This document shows positions 6,277 through 13,194 of a stretch of DNA of 17,611 nucleotides, one piece after another. Positions within the stretch are counted from its first letter, which is position 1. Each line of letters begins with the position of its first letter. The stretch spans positions 1-17,611 of the forward strand of contig CAZUHK010000043.1 of the NCBI GenBank assembly GCA_964620345.1, read 5' to 3'. The DNA is from CAZUHK01 sp964620345 (GTDB taxonomy: Bacteria; Planctomycetota; Phycisphaerae; Phycisphaerales; Zrk34). The notes beneath the pieces are model-generated. The model made no database searches and was not told where the DNA came from. It saw only the letters and a program-made list of their open reading frames with translations. The position numbers were made by a program, and so were the translations under genes.

Positions 6277-8220
6277 GTGTCTGACGCTCCCCTTGCTTCG
6301 TCCCAGTCGCTTCCCACCAAGCCCGATCACCAGGTCGTCGAGAGCTGGCAGGAGGTGGATTCGCTGATCCAGCGGATGCAGTCCGCCGTGCGCGAGTACG
6401 CGCAGGATCTCAACGAGTACGTCGACGCCCAGGAAGCCGCCCAGCGCCAGGCGGCCGAGCACGTCCGCCAGCAGTTGCTCGACGAGCTGCGCGACCAGCG
6501 CGAGCAGATCGACGCCGCCCGGCAGCAGGTCGATTCCGACCGCCAGGCCGTCGAGCAATCGCTCGCCCAGCTCGAGCAGCGCGAGCAGGAGCTGGCCCGC
6601 GCCAAGCGCGAGCTGGACGACCGCGAGGTGCGCCTGGATCAGGAATCGACGAAGCTGGACCAGCGGCGGGATGAGCTGGGCCAGACCGCGACGCGCCTGA
6701 GCAAGGACCGCGAGGCCTTCGAGGCCGAGCGCAAGGCGACCGAGGCCCTCAAGGCCGAGCTGGACGAACGCCAGCGCAAGCTCGACGAGCGGCAAAGCGC
6801 CCTGGACGCGGCCAAGGCCGACGTGCAGCAGCGCCACGAGGAGCTCAACGCCCGGGATCAGAAGCTCGAGCAGAAGGAAGCCCAGTTCAAGCAGACGGCC
6901 GACCGGGTCACCGCGGAGCTGCGCGAGAAGAAACAGCAGCAGGAGGCGGCGCTGGAGCAGCGCGACGCGACGGTCGCCCGGCGCGAGCGCAAGTGCCGCA
7001 AGACCGAGGAGGAGCTGACCGAGCGTCGTGCGAAATTGCGTGAGTACAAGGTCATCCTGGAGAAGCGTTCGCAGCAGCTCAAGGACCAGCAGGCGGAGCT
7101 GGAGCCGATGCGCGATGCCGCCCAGGCGGTGCTGGCCAAGGCCGACGAGGTGATCGCCTCGCGCCACGAGCTGGCGCAGGCCGAGACGAAGATGATCCGC
7201 CGCTGGGGCGTACACCGGGCGCTGGGCCTGGCGACCGCGGCGATGGTGCTGCTGTCGGTCGTGGCCGGGGCGAGCTGGGTCGCGGCCGGATTCCTCGCCG
7301 ACCAGACCTGGGCGGCGACCGCCATCGTCCAGCACCAGGGCCCGGCCGTCGATTCACCCGACCAATGGCTGGCCGCGCAGCGATCGCAACTGGTCAGTGA
7401 TGCGATGATCGACCGGGCGCTGATGACCATGCGGCAGATCGGCTACACCGGCCCGGCGACGCCGGCGCACATCAAGCAAACCCTCGCGGCCGGCTTGACC
7501 GCCCACAGCCCCTCGCCCGGCGTGCTGCACCTGGAGTTGCACGGGCCCAATCGGGCTGAGCTGGCGCCGATCCTCGGCGGGCTGGTCCGCGCCGCGGCGA
7601 GCGATCCGCAATCGGGCATGCCCCGGCCGGACATGGCGATCGTCCAGGGCGCGACGCTGGCCAACACGCCGCTGAGCGACAACCGCGTCGCCCGCGCGGT
7701 GCAGGTGTTCGGCGTGGGCGGGGCCGTGGCGCTGTTCGTCTTCCTCGGCGGGGCGGTGTTCCTGGTCCGCCGCGGTTCGGGCCAGGCCACCGTGCTGCCG
7801 GCCCCGGCGACCGACGCCAAGGTCTGGGCCCAGCACGCCCGCCACCTTCGCCACAACCCCGACGCCGAGGCGGACGACGACGACGCACCGGCCGAACCCC
7901 AGCCGGCCAGGCGGCGCGACAAGGACAAGCCGGCCAAGCCGGCGAAAAAGCCCCAGGCCGCCGCCGCGCCACCGGCGACCGAACAACCGGCGGTCCAGGC
8001 CGATGACGACGCGGCCGACGAAGAGCCCCAGGCGCCGCCTCAGCAGATCGTCGAAACCCAGGAGGACGCCGATGCCAACGCCGAGACGGTCGTCGGGCAT
8101 CACCCCGCGATCGACTTCGGCGACGAAGCATCCGACGAATCGGCCGACCCCGACCCCGCGGATGACGCGGACGATCAAGATGACGATGAGCACGGCGCCC
8201 CGGAATTCAAGCCGCTGTGA
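6277..8220 (+). CDS. Coiled-coil membrane protein with Wzz-like periplasmic region and acidic tail
   Basis: 647 residues from the GTG at 6277. Residues about 25-305 are an almost unbroken coiled coil rich in E, Q, K, R and A with recurring L-D-E-R-Q and R-E-Q-E-L units. TM1 is at about 314-342 after R-R-W-G-V-H-R, TM2 at about 474-497 followed by V-R-R-G. By the positive-inside rule both ends are cytoplasmic and about 130 residues are periplasmic. The start of that part (T-W-A-A-T-A-I-V), a segment A-A-Q-R-S-Q-L-V-S-D and L-H-L-E-L-H-G-P-N-R-A-E-L resemble the Wzz/chain-length-determinant pattern of polysaccharide co-polymerases. The tail (498-647) is rich in D, E, P and A and looks disordered. 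Function is unknown; a scaffold for envelope or polysaccharide assembly is a guess. It converges on the methyltransferase gene with 18 bases between stop codons and no obvious terminator. Confidence 0.75.
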   Translation: MSDAPLASSQSLPTKPDHQVVESWQEVDSLIQRMQSAVREYAQDLNEYVDAQEAAQRQAAEHVRQQLLDELRDQREQIDAARQQVDSDRQAVEQSLAQLEQREQELARAKRELDDREVRLDQESTKLDQRRDELGQTATRLSKDREAFEAERKATEALKAELDERQRKLDERQSALDAAKADVQQRHEELNARDQKLEQKEAQFKQTADRVTAELREKKQQQEAALEQRDATVARRERKCRKTEEELTERRAKLREYKVILEKRSQQLKDQQAELEPMRDAAQAVLAKADEVIASRHELAQAETKMIRRWGVHRALGLATAAMVLLSVVAGASWVAAGFLADQTWAATAIVQHQGPAVDSPDQWLAAQRSQLVSDAMIDRALMTMRQIGYTGPATPAHIKQTLAAGLTAHSPSPGVLHLELHGPNRAELAPILGGLVRAAASDPQSGMPRPDMAIVQGATLANTPLSDNRVARAVQVFGVGGAVALFVFLGGAVFLVRRGSGQATVLPAPATDAKVWAQHARHLRHNPDAEADDDDAPAEPQPARRRDKDKPAKPAKKPQAAAAPPATEQPAVQADDDAADEEPQAPPQQIVETQEDADANAETVVGHHPAIDFGDEASDESADPDPADDADDQDDDEHGAPEFKPL

Positions 8221-8238
8221 TGGCCGGTCCGGGTCGAA

Positions 8239-9030
8239 TCAGCCGATGCGCTGGCGTACCGCTTCGAACATCAGCACCGCGGCGCTGACCGAGACGTTCA
8301 GCGAATCCACCGTCTGCCCGCGCATCGCGATCGCGACCTGAAGCGGGCAGGCGTCGCGCCAGAAGTCGCCCAGCCCTTGATCCTCACTGCCCACGACGAT
8401 CGCCACCGGGCCGCGCAGGTTCAGCATCGACGCGGAAAACAGCGCCTCGGGCGTCGCGGCGATCGGCGTGATGCGGCGCTGGGCCAGCCAGTCGGCCAGG
8501 CGCTCGGGCGTGTCGCAGACCACCGGCACCGTGAACGCCGCGCCCGTGCTGGCGCGCAGGCAGTTCGGATTGAACAGGTCGAACTCGGCGGCGTCGAGGA
8601 ACACGCCGCTCGCCCCCGCCGCGTCGGCGCTGCGGAGGATCGCGCCGACGTTGCCCGGCTTTTCCAGCCCGCTGGCGACCAGGATCATCGCCGGCTCGTC
8701 GCCCAGCGTTTGGCCCAACGCTTCGAGCGTCGTGTGCCGCTGTTCGAGCACGGCGACAAAGCCCTGCGGGTGCTGCCGGTAGGCGATCCTCTCGATCACC
8801 GCGGCGGTCGTCGCGATCGCCTCGCAACCCTCGGGCACGGCCGGCGGCGGGGTGGCCTGATCGTGCCACAGCTCGACGACCCCGAACCCCGCGGCGATGG
8901 CACGCTCCAGCTCACGCCGGCTTTCCAGGCAGAAGCGGCCCGAATCCCGACGGGCCTGGGCGCGGCGGACCAGACGCGCCAGTGCCTTGACACGCGGGTT
9001 GGCCGGGCTGGTGATGCGGGTCGTCGTCAT
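8239..9030 (-). CDS. TrmH/SpoU-family RNA 2'-O-methyltransferase
   Basis: 263 residues from ATG 9030 (ATG 9039 gives three more). The SPOUT-fold family transfers methyl from SAM to a ribose 2'-OH in tRNA or rRNA. An N-terminal substrate-binding part (about residues 5-100) includes G-R-F-C-L-E-S-R-R-E-L. The catalytic domain has motif 1 (N-V-G-A-I-L-R-S-A-D, N127 and R133), motif 2 (V-G-S-E-D-Q-G-L, 213-220) and motif 3 (D-S-L-N-V-S-V-S-A-A, 242-251), which build the SAM-binding knot. The RNA target (RlmB-, TrmH- or TsnR-like) cannot be told from this. The frame stays open upstream, but that extension is antisense to the CBS genes. It is divergent from the CBS operon; a TATGCT box on the minus strand about 40 bases upstream may serve as -10. 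Confidence 0.9.
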   Translation of the reverse strand: MTTTRITSPANPRVKALARLVRRAQARRDSGRFCLESRRELERAIAAGFGVVELWHDQATPPPAVPEGCEAIATTAAVIERIAYRQHPQGFVAVLEQRHTTLEALGQTLGDEPAMILVASGLEKPGNVGAILRSADAAGASGVFLDAAEFDLFNPNCLRASTGAAFTVPVVCDTPERLADWLAQRRITPIAATPEALFSASMLNLRGPVAIVVGSEDQGLGDFWRDACPLQVAIAMRGQTVDSLNVSVSAAVLMFEAVRQRIG

Positions 9031-9135
9031 CGAGGGCATTCGTGCGAGCGGGGCGTGGGGCGAAATCCGCGACGCCGCAGCATAACGGCCCGTCCGGCGG
9101 ATCGCACCCGTGTGGCGGGCCGACCCTCGGGGCCT

Positions 9136-9141
9136 TATAAT
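9136..9141 (+). promoter_or_regulatory. -10 box of the CBS operon
   Basis: A perfect TATAAT preceded by CT, in GC-rich surroundings, 86 bases upstream of the first CBS gene. The -35 is not recognisable. The same CTTATAAT followed by CCGTC occurs before the SYLF lipoprotein gene at 16707-16719, which suggests a shared promoter style. Confidence 0.55.
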
Positions 9142-9226
9142 GCTCCGTCGCGTCGCGGGACGCTGCGCCCGGCCCGGCCCGAAGGCCACGGGGTCGCCCG
9201 CGACCGCCGCGAAAAGGAACCGTCTC

Positions 9227-9697
9227 ATGGGGCTGCGTGAAAACATTCTGCTCGAGCAGGTGTGCGACCTGGCCACCCGCCCGTTGATTCTGATGGACGT
9301 GGGCGAACCGGTCCACGCCGTGCTCCAACGCATGCGCGAGAAGGAACTGGGCGCCGCCATCGCCGTCGACGACGCGGGCAAGCCGACCGGCATGTTCAAC
9401 GAAAAACTGCTCATCCGCATCATCGGCCAGGGCAACGGCGTGCTCGACGAGCCGGTCGGCAAGCACATGACCCCCAACGTCATCTGCGTCAAGGAATCCG
9501 ACTCGATCGCCACGCTCATCGCCACCATGCAGCAGCGCAAGCTCCGCTGGGTCTGCGTGGTGGATGATGCGGGCAAGGCGATCTCGCTGACCGGCCTTCG
9601 CGGTGCGATGGAGTACGTCGTGGAACACTTCCCCCGCCGCGTGCTCGTCGAGCCGCTGCAGAGCAAGCTGGCGGTCGACCAGCGGGAGGGCGCGTGA
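9227..9697 (+). CDS. CBS-domain pair protein 1
   Basis: 156 residues, essentially one Bateman module of two CBS domains (about 15-65 and 78-135) with no attached enzyme. CBS pairs bind adenosine nucleotides or SAM and act as sensors. Typical features are the 'V..L..M......A..V.D..GKP.G' pattern in the first domain, M-T-P-N-V-I-C-V at the start of the second and W-V-C-V-V-D-D-A-G-K-A. The start at 9227 is supported by AAAAGGA (9212-9218) 8 bases upstream. The stop TGA shares its A with the ATG of the next gene, so the two proteins are translationally coupled and may form a hetero-oligomer. The target of the signal is not visible. Confidence 0.85.
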   Translation: MGLRENILLEQVCDLATRPLILMDVGEPVHAVLQRMREKELGAAIAVDDAGKPTGMFNEKLLIRIIGQGNGVLDEPVGKHMTPNVICVKESDSIATLIATMQQRKLRWVCVVDDAGKAISLTGLRGAMEYVVEHFPRRVLVEPLQSKLAVDQREGA

Positions 9698-10206
9698 TGG
9701 CCAGGCGCGAACGCCGCAAGCCCGAGCCCGGCGAGTTCGAGGATCCGCTGAGCAACTTCGACGGCCCGGCCTACGAGGACGAGTTCGAGCGGTCGCTCTC
9801 GGAAGACCAGGCCGTCGCCATCGAGCATCGGCCGTTCCTGGCCGTGATGGCCGACCAGACCATCCGCAGCACCATGGCGATGATGGCCGAGAAGAACATC
9901 GCCTGCGTCGTCGTGGTCAACGACGAGAACCAGCCCGTGGGCATCATCTCCGAGCGGGACGTGATGACCCGCGTGGCCGGCCGGTTCGACCAGCTCGCCG
10001 ACCAGCCCATCGCCGAGGTGATGACGCCCGAGCCGGTGCGGGTCTACGCCGGCGACACGCCGGCCCGGGTGCTCAACGTGATGGTGACCCGGGGCGTGCG
10101 CCACGTGCCGGTGCTGGACGCGGACAACCGGCTGGTCGGCGTGATCGGCGCCCGGCGGCTCACCGCCTACCTGCAGAAGCACTTTGCCGAGGTCGCCGGC
10201 AAATAG
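9697..10206 (+). CDS. CBS-domain pair protein 2
   Basis: 169 residues: a charged, probably disordered N-terminus (about 1-38, many R, E and D), then two CBS domains (about 43-100 and 107-165). Clear CBS signatures are C-V-V-V-V-N-D-E-N-Q-P-V-G-I-I-S-E-R-D-V, M-T-P-E-P-V-R-V and R-H-V-P-V-L-D-A-D-N-R-L-V-G-V-I-G. A GGGAGGG site (9684-9690) lies 6 bases before ATG 9697; the GTG one codon earlier is the less likely start. It overlaps the previous CBS gene by one base. It keeps the textbook CBS sequence better than its partner, whose first domain has F-N-E-K in place of S-E-R-D. Stand-alone regulator of unknown target. Confidence 0.88.
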   Translation: MARRERRKPEPGEFEDPLSNFDGPAYEDEFERSLSEDQAVAIEHRPFLAVMADQTIRSTMAMMAEKNIACVVVVNDENQPVGIISERDVMTRVAGRFDQLADQPIAEVMTPEPVRVYAGDTPARVLNVMVTRGVRHVPVLDADNRLVGVIGARRLTAYLQKHFAEVAGK

Positions 10207-10249
10207 CCACGCCGGCCGACCGGCTGAACCGGCACGCGATGGATCGTGC

Positions 10250-10258
10250 TGGTACACT
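10250..10258 (+). promoter_or_regulatory. Possible extended -10 promoter of the OmpA-like gene
   Basis: TGGTACACT contains a TGn extension and a TACACT -10 box (10253-10258). The mRNA would have a leader of about 150 bases. No clear -35 was seen. The CBS genes end 44 bases earlier without a convincing terminator, so read-through is also possible. Confidence 0.35.
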
Positions 10259-10416
10259 GGCAACAGTAGAGTCGATCGCGGCGGACGGTCAGTGGGGTTT
10301 ATCAAGAAATCGTGAGCCGTGTGTCGATGCTAATCGATGCAGTGCCCCCGGCCGCTTGGGCCGACCAAGCCGCGATCATGGAAGATCAAACCGTTTGCAG
10401 AAAGGGACTCCCACCG

Positions 10417-11085
10417 ATGAACGTGCACATGGCCACACGGCTGCTGACCGTGGCGCTCGCGTTGTCCGGCTCGCTCGGGCTGGGCGGGTGCAACAACAAG
10501 CTCAAGCAGGAAAACGCCGAGCTGTGGAAAGAGAACACCGAGCTGCGCGACCAGCTCACCGCCGAGCGCCAGCGTGCCGATAGCGCCGACGCTCGCCGCG
10601 AGGAACTGCTTGCTCGCGTCAACGACCTCGAAGCCCAGGGCGCCAGCGACCCGGCGCCCGGCGGCGGGGCCACCGGCTTCGAGGGCATCGGCGGCATCGA
10701 CGTCGAACGCGGCGCCCGCGGCGAGGTCACCGTCCGCGTGCCCGGCGACGTGCTGTTCGCCTCGGGCAAGGTCGATCTGAAAAGCTCGGCCAAGAAAACG
10801 CTCAGCGACATCGCCGGCGTGCTCAAACGCGAGTACGGCTCGCAGACCGTCCGCGTCGAGGGCTACACCGACTCGGATCCGATCAAGAAGTCCGGCTGGA
10901 AAGACAACATCGAGCTGTCCGCCCAGCGTGCCATGGCCGTCGAACGCTACCTCGCCAGCCAGGGCGTCGACGACGAGCGCATGTACTCCGCCGGCTTCGG
11001 CCAGGCCAACCCCCGCGCCTCCAACGCCACCCCGGCGGGCAAGGCCCAGAACCGCCGCGTCGAGATCGTCGTCGTGATGAACTAA
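10417..11085 (+). CDS. OmpA-family peptidoglycan-binding lipoprotein
   Basis: 222 residues. The start at 10417 follows AAAGGGA (10401-10407) by 9 bases. A lipoprotein signal ends in L-G-G-C with Cys25 as the lipidated residue, so the protein is probably on the outer membrane facing the periplasm. Residues about 28-75 form a coiled coil (repeated E-N-A-E-L, E-N-T-E-L). A Gly/Ala/Pro linker leads to an OmpA/MotB C-terminal domain (about 105-220). It has the start pattern L-F-A-S-G-K-V-D-L, then V-E-G-Y-T-D-S-D and L-S-A-Q-R-A, whose Asp and Arg in the family contact diaminopimelate of peptidoglycan, and a typical N-R-R-V-E-I end. Likely role: tethering envelope to peptidoglycan, as for Pal. No tol genes are nearby, so Pal itself is not claimed. 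Confidence 0.9.
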   Translation: MNVHMATRLLTVALALSGSLGLGGCNNKLKQENAELWKENTELRDQLTAERQRADSADARREELLARVNDLEAQGASDPAPGGGATGFEGIGGIDVERGARGEVTVRVPGDVLFASGKVDLKSSAKKTLSDIAGVLKREYGSQTVRVEGYTDSDPIKKSGWKDNIELSAQRAMAVERYLASQGVDDERMYSAGFGQANPRASNATPAGKAQNRRVEIVVVMN

Positions 11086-11162
11086 ATCATCGCGGGTCGC
11101 GGAGCGCGGCCAGCCCCCCGCAGGGCGCGCCGCGCATCGGCCGGGCTTTGTGTTGAACCGTC

Positions 11163-11774
11163 ATGATCGGCATCGTCGACTATCGCATGGGCAACCTGCG
11201 CAGCGTCGAAAAGGCGCTGCACCGCCTGGGCGCGGACGTGAAAATCGTGCGCGACGGCCCCGGCGTGCTCGAGGCCGACAAGCTCATCCTCCCGGGCGTC
11301 GGGGCGTTTGGCGACGCGATGGCGCACCTGCGCGAGCAGCGCCTGGTCGAGCCGATCATCGACTTCATCGCCTCGGGCCGGCCCTTTCTGGGCATCTGCC
11401 TGGGGCTGCAACTGCTGTTCGACGCCAGCGACGAGGACGGCCCGCACGAGGGGCTGGGCGTGATCGCCGGTCGCGTGCAGCGGTTCGAGCCGACCGGCCC
11501 GGAGATCAAGGTGCCGCACATGGGCTGGAACGCGCTGCGGTTCGAGCAGCGCCGCAACCCGCTGTTCGCCGGCCTGGTCGAGCCGAGCTACGTTTACTTC
11601 GTGCACAGTTACCATGCCGCGCCGGCGGACGCGGCGGTCGTCGCCGCCCGTGCGGACTACGCCGGCCCGTTCTGCGCCGCGGTCCGCCAGGCCAACGTCT
11701 TCGCCACCCAGTTCCACCCCGAAAAGTCCCAGCGCGTGGGGCTTAGTATCTTGCATAACTTCGCGGGCATGTAG
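11163..11774 (+). CDS. hisH: Imidazole glycerol phosphate synthase, glutaminase subunit
   Basis: 203 residues, full family length. HisH hydrolyses glutamine and channels ammonia to HisF, which forms imidazole glycerol phosphate and AICAR in histidine biosynthesis. It is a class I glutamine amidotransferase: nucleophile Cys79 in G-I-C-L-G-L-Q, and the His185/Glu187 pair in Q-F-H-P-E-K-S. The N-terminal I-V-D-Y-R-M-G-N-L-R-S-V and L-P-G-V-G-A-F-G-D-A-M are HisH hallmarks that separate it from other GATases. The start ATG at 11163 has no strong Shine-Dalgarno site. No hisF, hisA or other his gene is in the window, so it is an orphan copy whose partner must lie elsewhere. A GAAG-type palindrome begins 5 bases after its stop. 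Confidence 0.96.
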   Translation: MIGIVDYRMGNLRSVEKALHRLGADVKIVRDGPGVLEADKLILPGVGAFGDAMAHLREQRLVEPIIDFIASGRPFLGICLGLQLLFDASDEDGPHEGLGVIAGRVQRFEPTGPEIKVPHMGWNALRFEQRRNPLFAGLVEPSYVYFVHSYHAAPADAAVVAARADYAGPFCAAVRQANVFATQFHPEKSQRVGLSILHNFAGM

Positions 11775-11778
11775 TGTT

Positions 11779-11914
11779 CCACCAAGGCACGAAGACACAA
11801 AGCAGTCATCTGGATCATCGCCAAGTTGCCGGTTATTCAGCAGGCCCAGGGATCACTAAGATCAATTGTCTGGGTTTCGGGTTTGTGGTCTTTGTGTCTT
11901 TGTGGGTTTCGTGG
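11779..11914. repeat. GAAG-type palindromic element A
   Basis: The left arm (11779-11802) and right arm (11890-11914) are imperfect reverse complements. Of 24 left-arm bases 20 match and two more could form G-U pairs, with one 1-base bulge. The longest run is AAGACACAAAG and its complement. The arms consist of units like CACGAAG and CACAAAG. The loop is about 87 bases. It starts 5 bases after hisH and ends 35 bases before the DUF89 start. T-runs follow at 11925-11929 and 11935-11940. Confidence 0.8.
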
Positions 11915-11949
11915 CAATCGAATTGTTTTTGAGCTTTTTTGGAGAACGG

Positions 11950-13026
11950 ATGACCGCCACCGCTGATGAACTTGTGACGCTGCCGCTGCTGGCCGAGCCG
12001 GACGGCTACCGGGCGAACACGCTGGACCTGCTCGAAGACGGCGCGACGCGCGATTACTGGATTCAGGTGTTCGTCGATCACCTGCCCTCGCTGGTGCGCC
12101 ACGCGGTGGGCAGCGAGGGCGGGAGCGACGACGCCCGGCGCCGGGCTGAGGAACTGGCCCGGCGGTTCGGCGCCGAGCTGGCGGAGCTGCGCGCGAACCC
12201 CGCGCGGCGCGGTCGGCTGGACATTTTGATGATCTGCCGCCTGCGTGAGCGGCACCTGCGCGACCTGGGCTTTGCCGATCCGTACGCCCCGGTGAAGACC
12301 GCGGAGAACGCCGCGGCGCTGGGGCTGTTGCCGGGGGTGCTGGACGAGCTGGACGCGATGGCCGACGAAGCGCGGCTCGAAGCGCTGGTGCGAGGCGTGT
12401 TCGCGGGCAACAAGTTCGACCTGGGCGCCACGGCAACCAACACCGACTTCGACGCCGGCGGGTTCTCGTTTCACGACGCGCGCCGGCGGATCGAGGATCG
12501 GCCGTGGCTGATCGATGACTTCGATGCGCTGCGGCGGCGGTGGTCGGCCGGGCCGCATCGCAAGGCCGTGGTGTTCGTCGACAACGCCGGGGCGGACGTG
12601 ACGCTGGGCATGGTGCCTTTCATCCGCGAACTGCTGCGACGCCGCACGCGGGTGATCGTCACGGCCAACACCCACCCGGCGCTCAACGACATCACCCACG
12701 CCGAGCTTGGCCCGCACCTGGAGTCGGTGGCCGCGGTCGATCGGGTCACCGCCGACGCCTTGGCCGACGGCCGGCTGACTCGGATCGCCTCGGGCAACGA
12801 TGCGCCGTTGATCGACCTGAAGCGTGTGAACCCCGAGCTGGCGAAGCAGGCGGCCGACGCCGACCTGCTCGTGCTCGAAGGCATGGGCCGGGCGGTCGAG
12901 ACGAATCTGCACGCGGCGTTGGCCTGCGATGCGCTGAAGCTGGCGATGGTCAAGGAACGCCAGCTCGCCACGATGCTCGGCGGCAAGCTGTACGACTGCG
13001 TCTGCAAGTTCGAGCCGGCGGGGTGA
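11950..13026 (+). CDS. DUF89 (PANK4/ARMT1-type) metal-dependent phosphatase
   Basis: 358 residues. DUF89 enzymes are metal-dependent phosphatases that remove damaged or surplus phosphometabolites; the PANK4 type acts on 4'-phosphopantetheine and its oxidised forms. From family memory the match is to the C-terminal phosphatase domain of eukaryotic PANK4 rather than the shorter bacterial DUF89: D-P-Y-A-P-V-K..E-N, A-G-N-K-F-D-L-G-A (N154, D157), V-D-N-A-G-A-D (D211, N212, D216), H-P-A-L-N-D-I-T-H, V-L-E-G-M-G-R-A-V-E-T-N and L-K-L-A-M-V-K-E. It stands alone, without a kinase-like domain. The start is ATG 11950 with GGAGA (11941-11945). The frame stays open 28 codons upstream through palindrome A, but that part is a repeat artefact. 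It is followed by palindrome B and a Nudix gene. Confidence 0.88.
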   Translation: MTATADELVTLPLLAEPDGYRANTLDLLEDGATRDYWIQVFVDHLPSLVRHAVGSEGGSDDARRRAEELARRFGAELAELRANPARRGRLDILMICRLRERHLRDLGFADPYAPVKTAENAAALGLLPGVLDELDAMADEARLEALVRGVFAGNKFDLGATATNTDFDAGGFSFHDARRRIEDRPWLIDDFDALRRRWSAGPHRKAVVFVDNAGADVTLGMVPFIRELLRRRTRVIVTANTHPALNDITHAELGPHLESVAAVDRVTADALADGRLTRIASGNDAPLIDLKRVNPELAKQAADADLLVLEGMGRAVETNLHAALACDALKLAMVKERQLATMLGGKLYDCVCKFEPAG

Positions 13027-13039
13027 GTGAGTCTCCGAT

Positions 13040-13143
13040 CGAACGCGAAGGACGCGAAGCAGACGCGGAGGTCGCGGCGTCATAAGAACATGCTCTGCTC
13101 TCTCTTCGCGAGCTTCGCGTTCCCTTCGCGTTCTTTGCGTTCG
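13040..13143. repeat. GAAG-type palindromic element B
   Basis: The left arm (13040-13079) and right arm (13104-13143) align as reverse complements over 40 bases without gaps: 31 identical, and five of the nine differences would be G-U pairs in a plus-strand RNA. The loop is 24 bases. The units are ACGCGAAG, a different version from elements A and C. It starts 14 bases after the DUF89 stop. Confidence 0.85.
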
Positions 13144-13173
13144 CAACGGGCCACCCGACGCAACGGGTCACCC
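13142..13173 (+). repeat. 15-base direct repeat upstream of the Nudix promoter
   Basis: CGCAACGGGCCACCC (13142-13156) is repeated as CGCAACGGGTCACCC (13159-13173): one mismatch, period 17. The second copy ends 10 bases before the TACACT box, a position suited to a regulator-binding site. The first copy overlaps the edge of palindrome B. Confidence 0.7.
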
Positions 13174-13182
13174 CACATCGCC

Positions 13183-13188
13183 TACACT
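13183..13188 (+). promoter_or_regulatory. -10 box of an apparently leaderless nudix message
   Basis: TACACT ends 6 bases before the ATG at 13195, so transcription would start on or next to the A of the start codon. There is no Shine-Dalgarno site and no clear -35; the direct repeat lies where an activator might bind. Confidence 0.45.
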
Positions 13189-13194
13189 GTCGGC

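Noticed and set aside
6238..7335. A Leu-rich minus-strand frame resembling a repeat protein
   Set aside because: It is the mirror of Glu/Gln/Lys codons in the coiled coil of the plus-strand gene, not an independent protein.
10211..10232. A GC-rich inverted repeat after the second CBS gene as a terminator
   Set aside because: The stem is short and ambiguous (several GCCGG/CCGGC pairings) and no T-tract follows.
8239..10305. A 688-codon open frame on the minus strand that looks like a fusion to the methyltransferase
   Set aside because: Only the last 263 residues match a family. The rest is antisense to two CBS genes with clear starts and overlaps; open antisense frames are common in GC-rich DNA.
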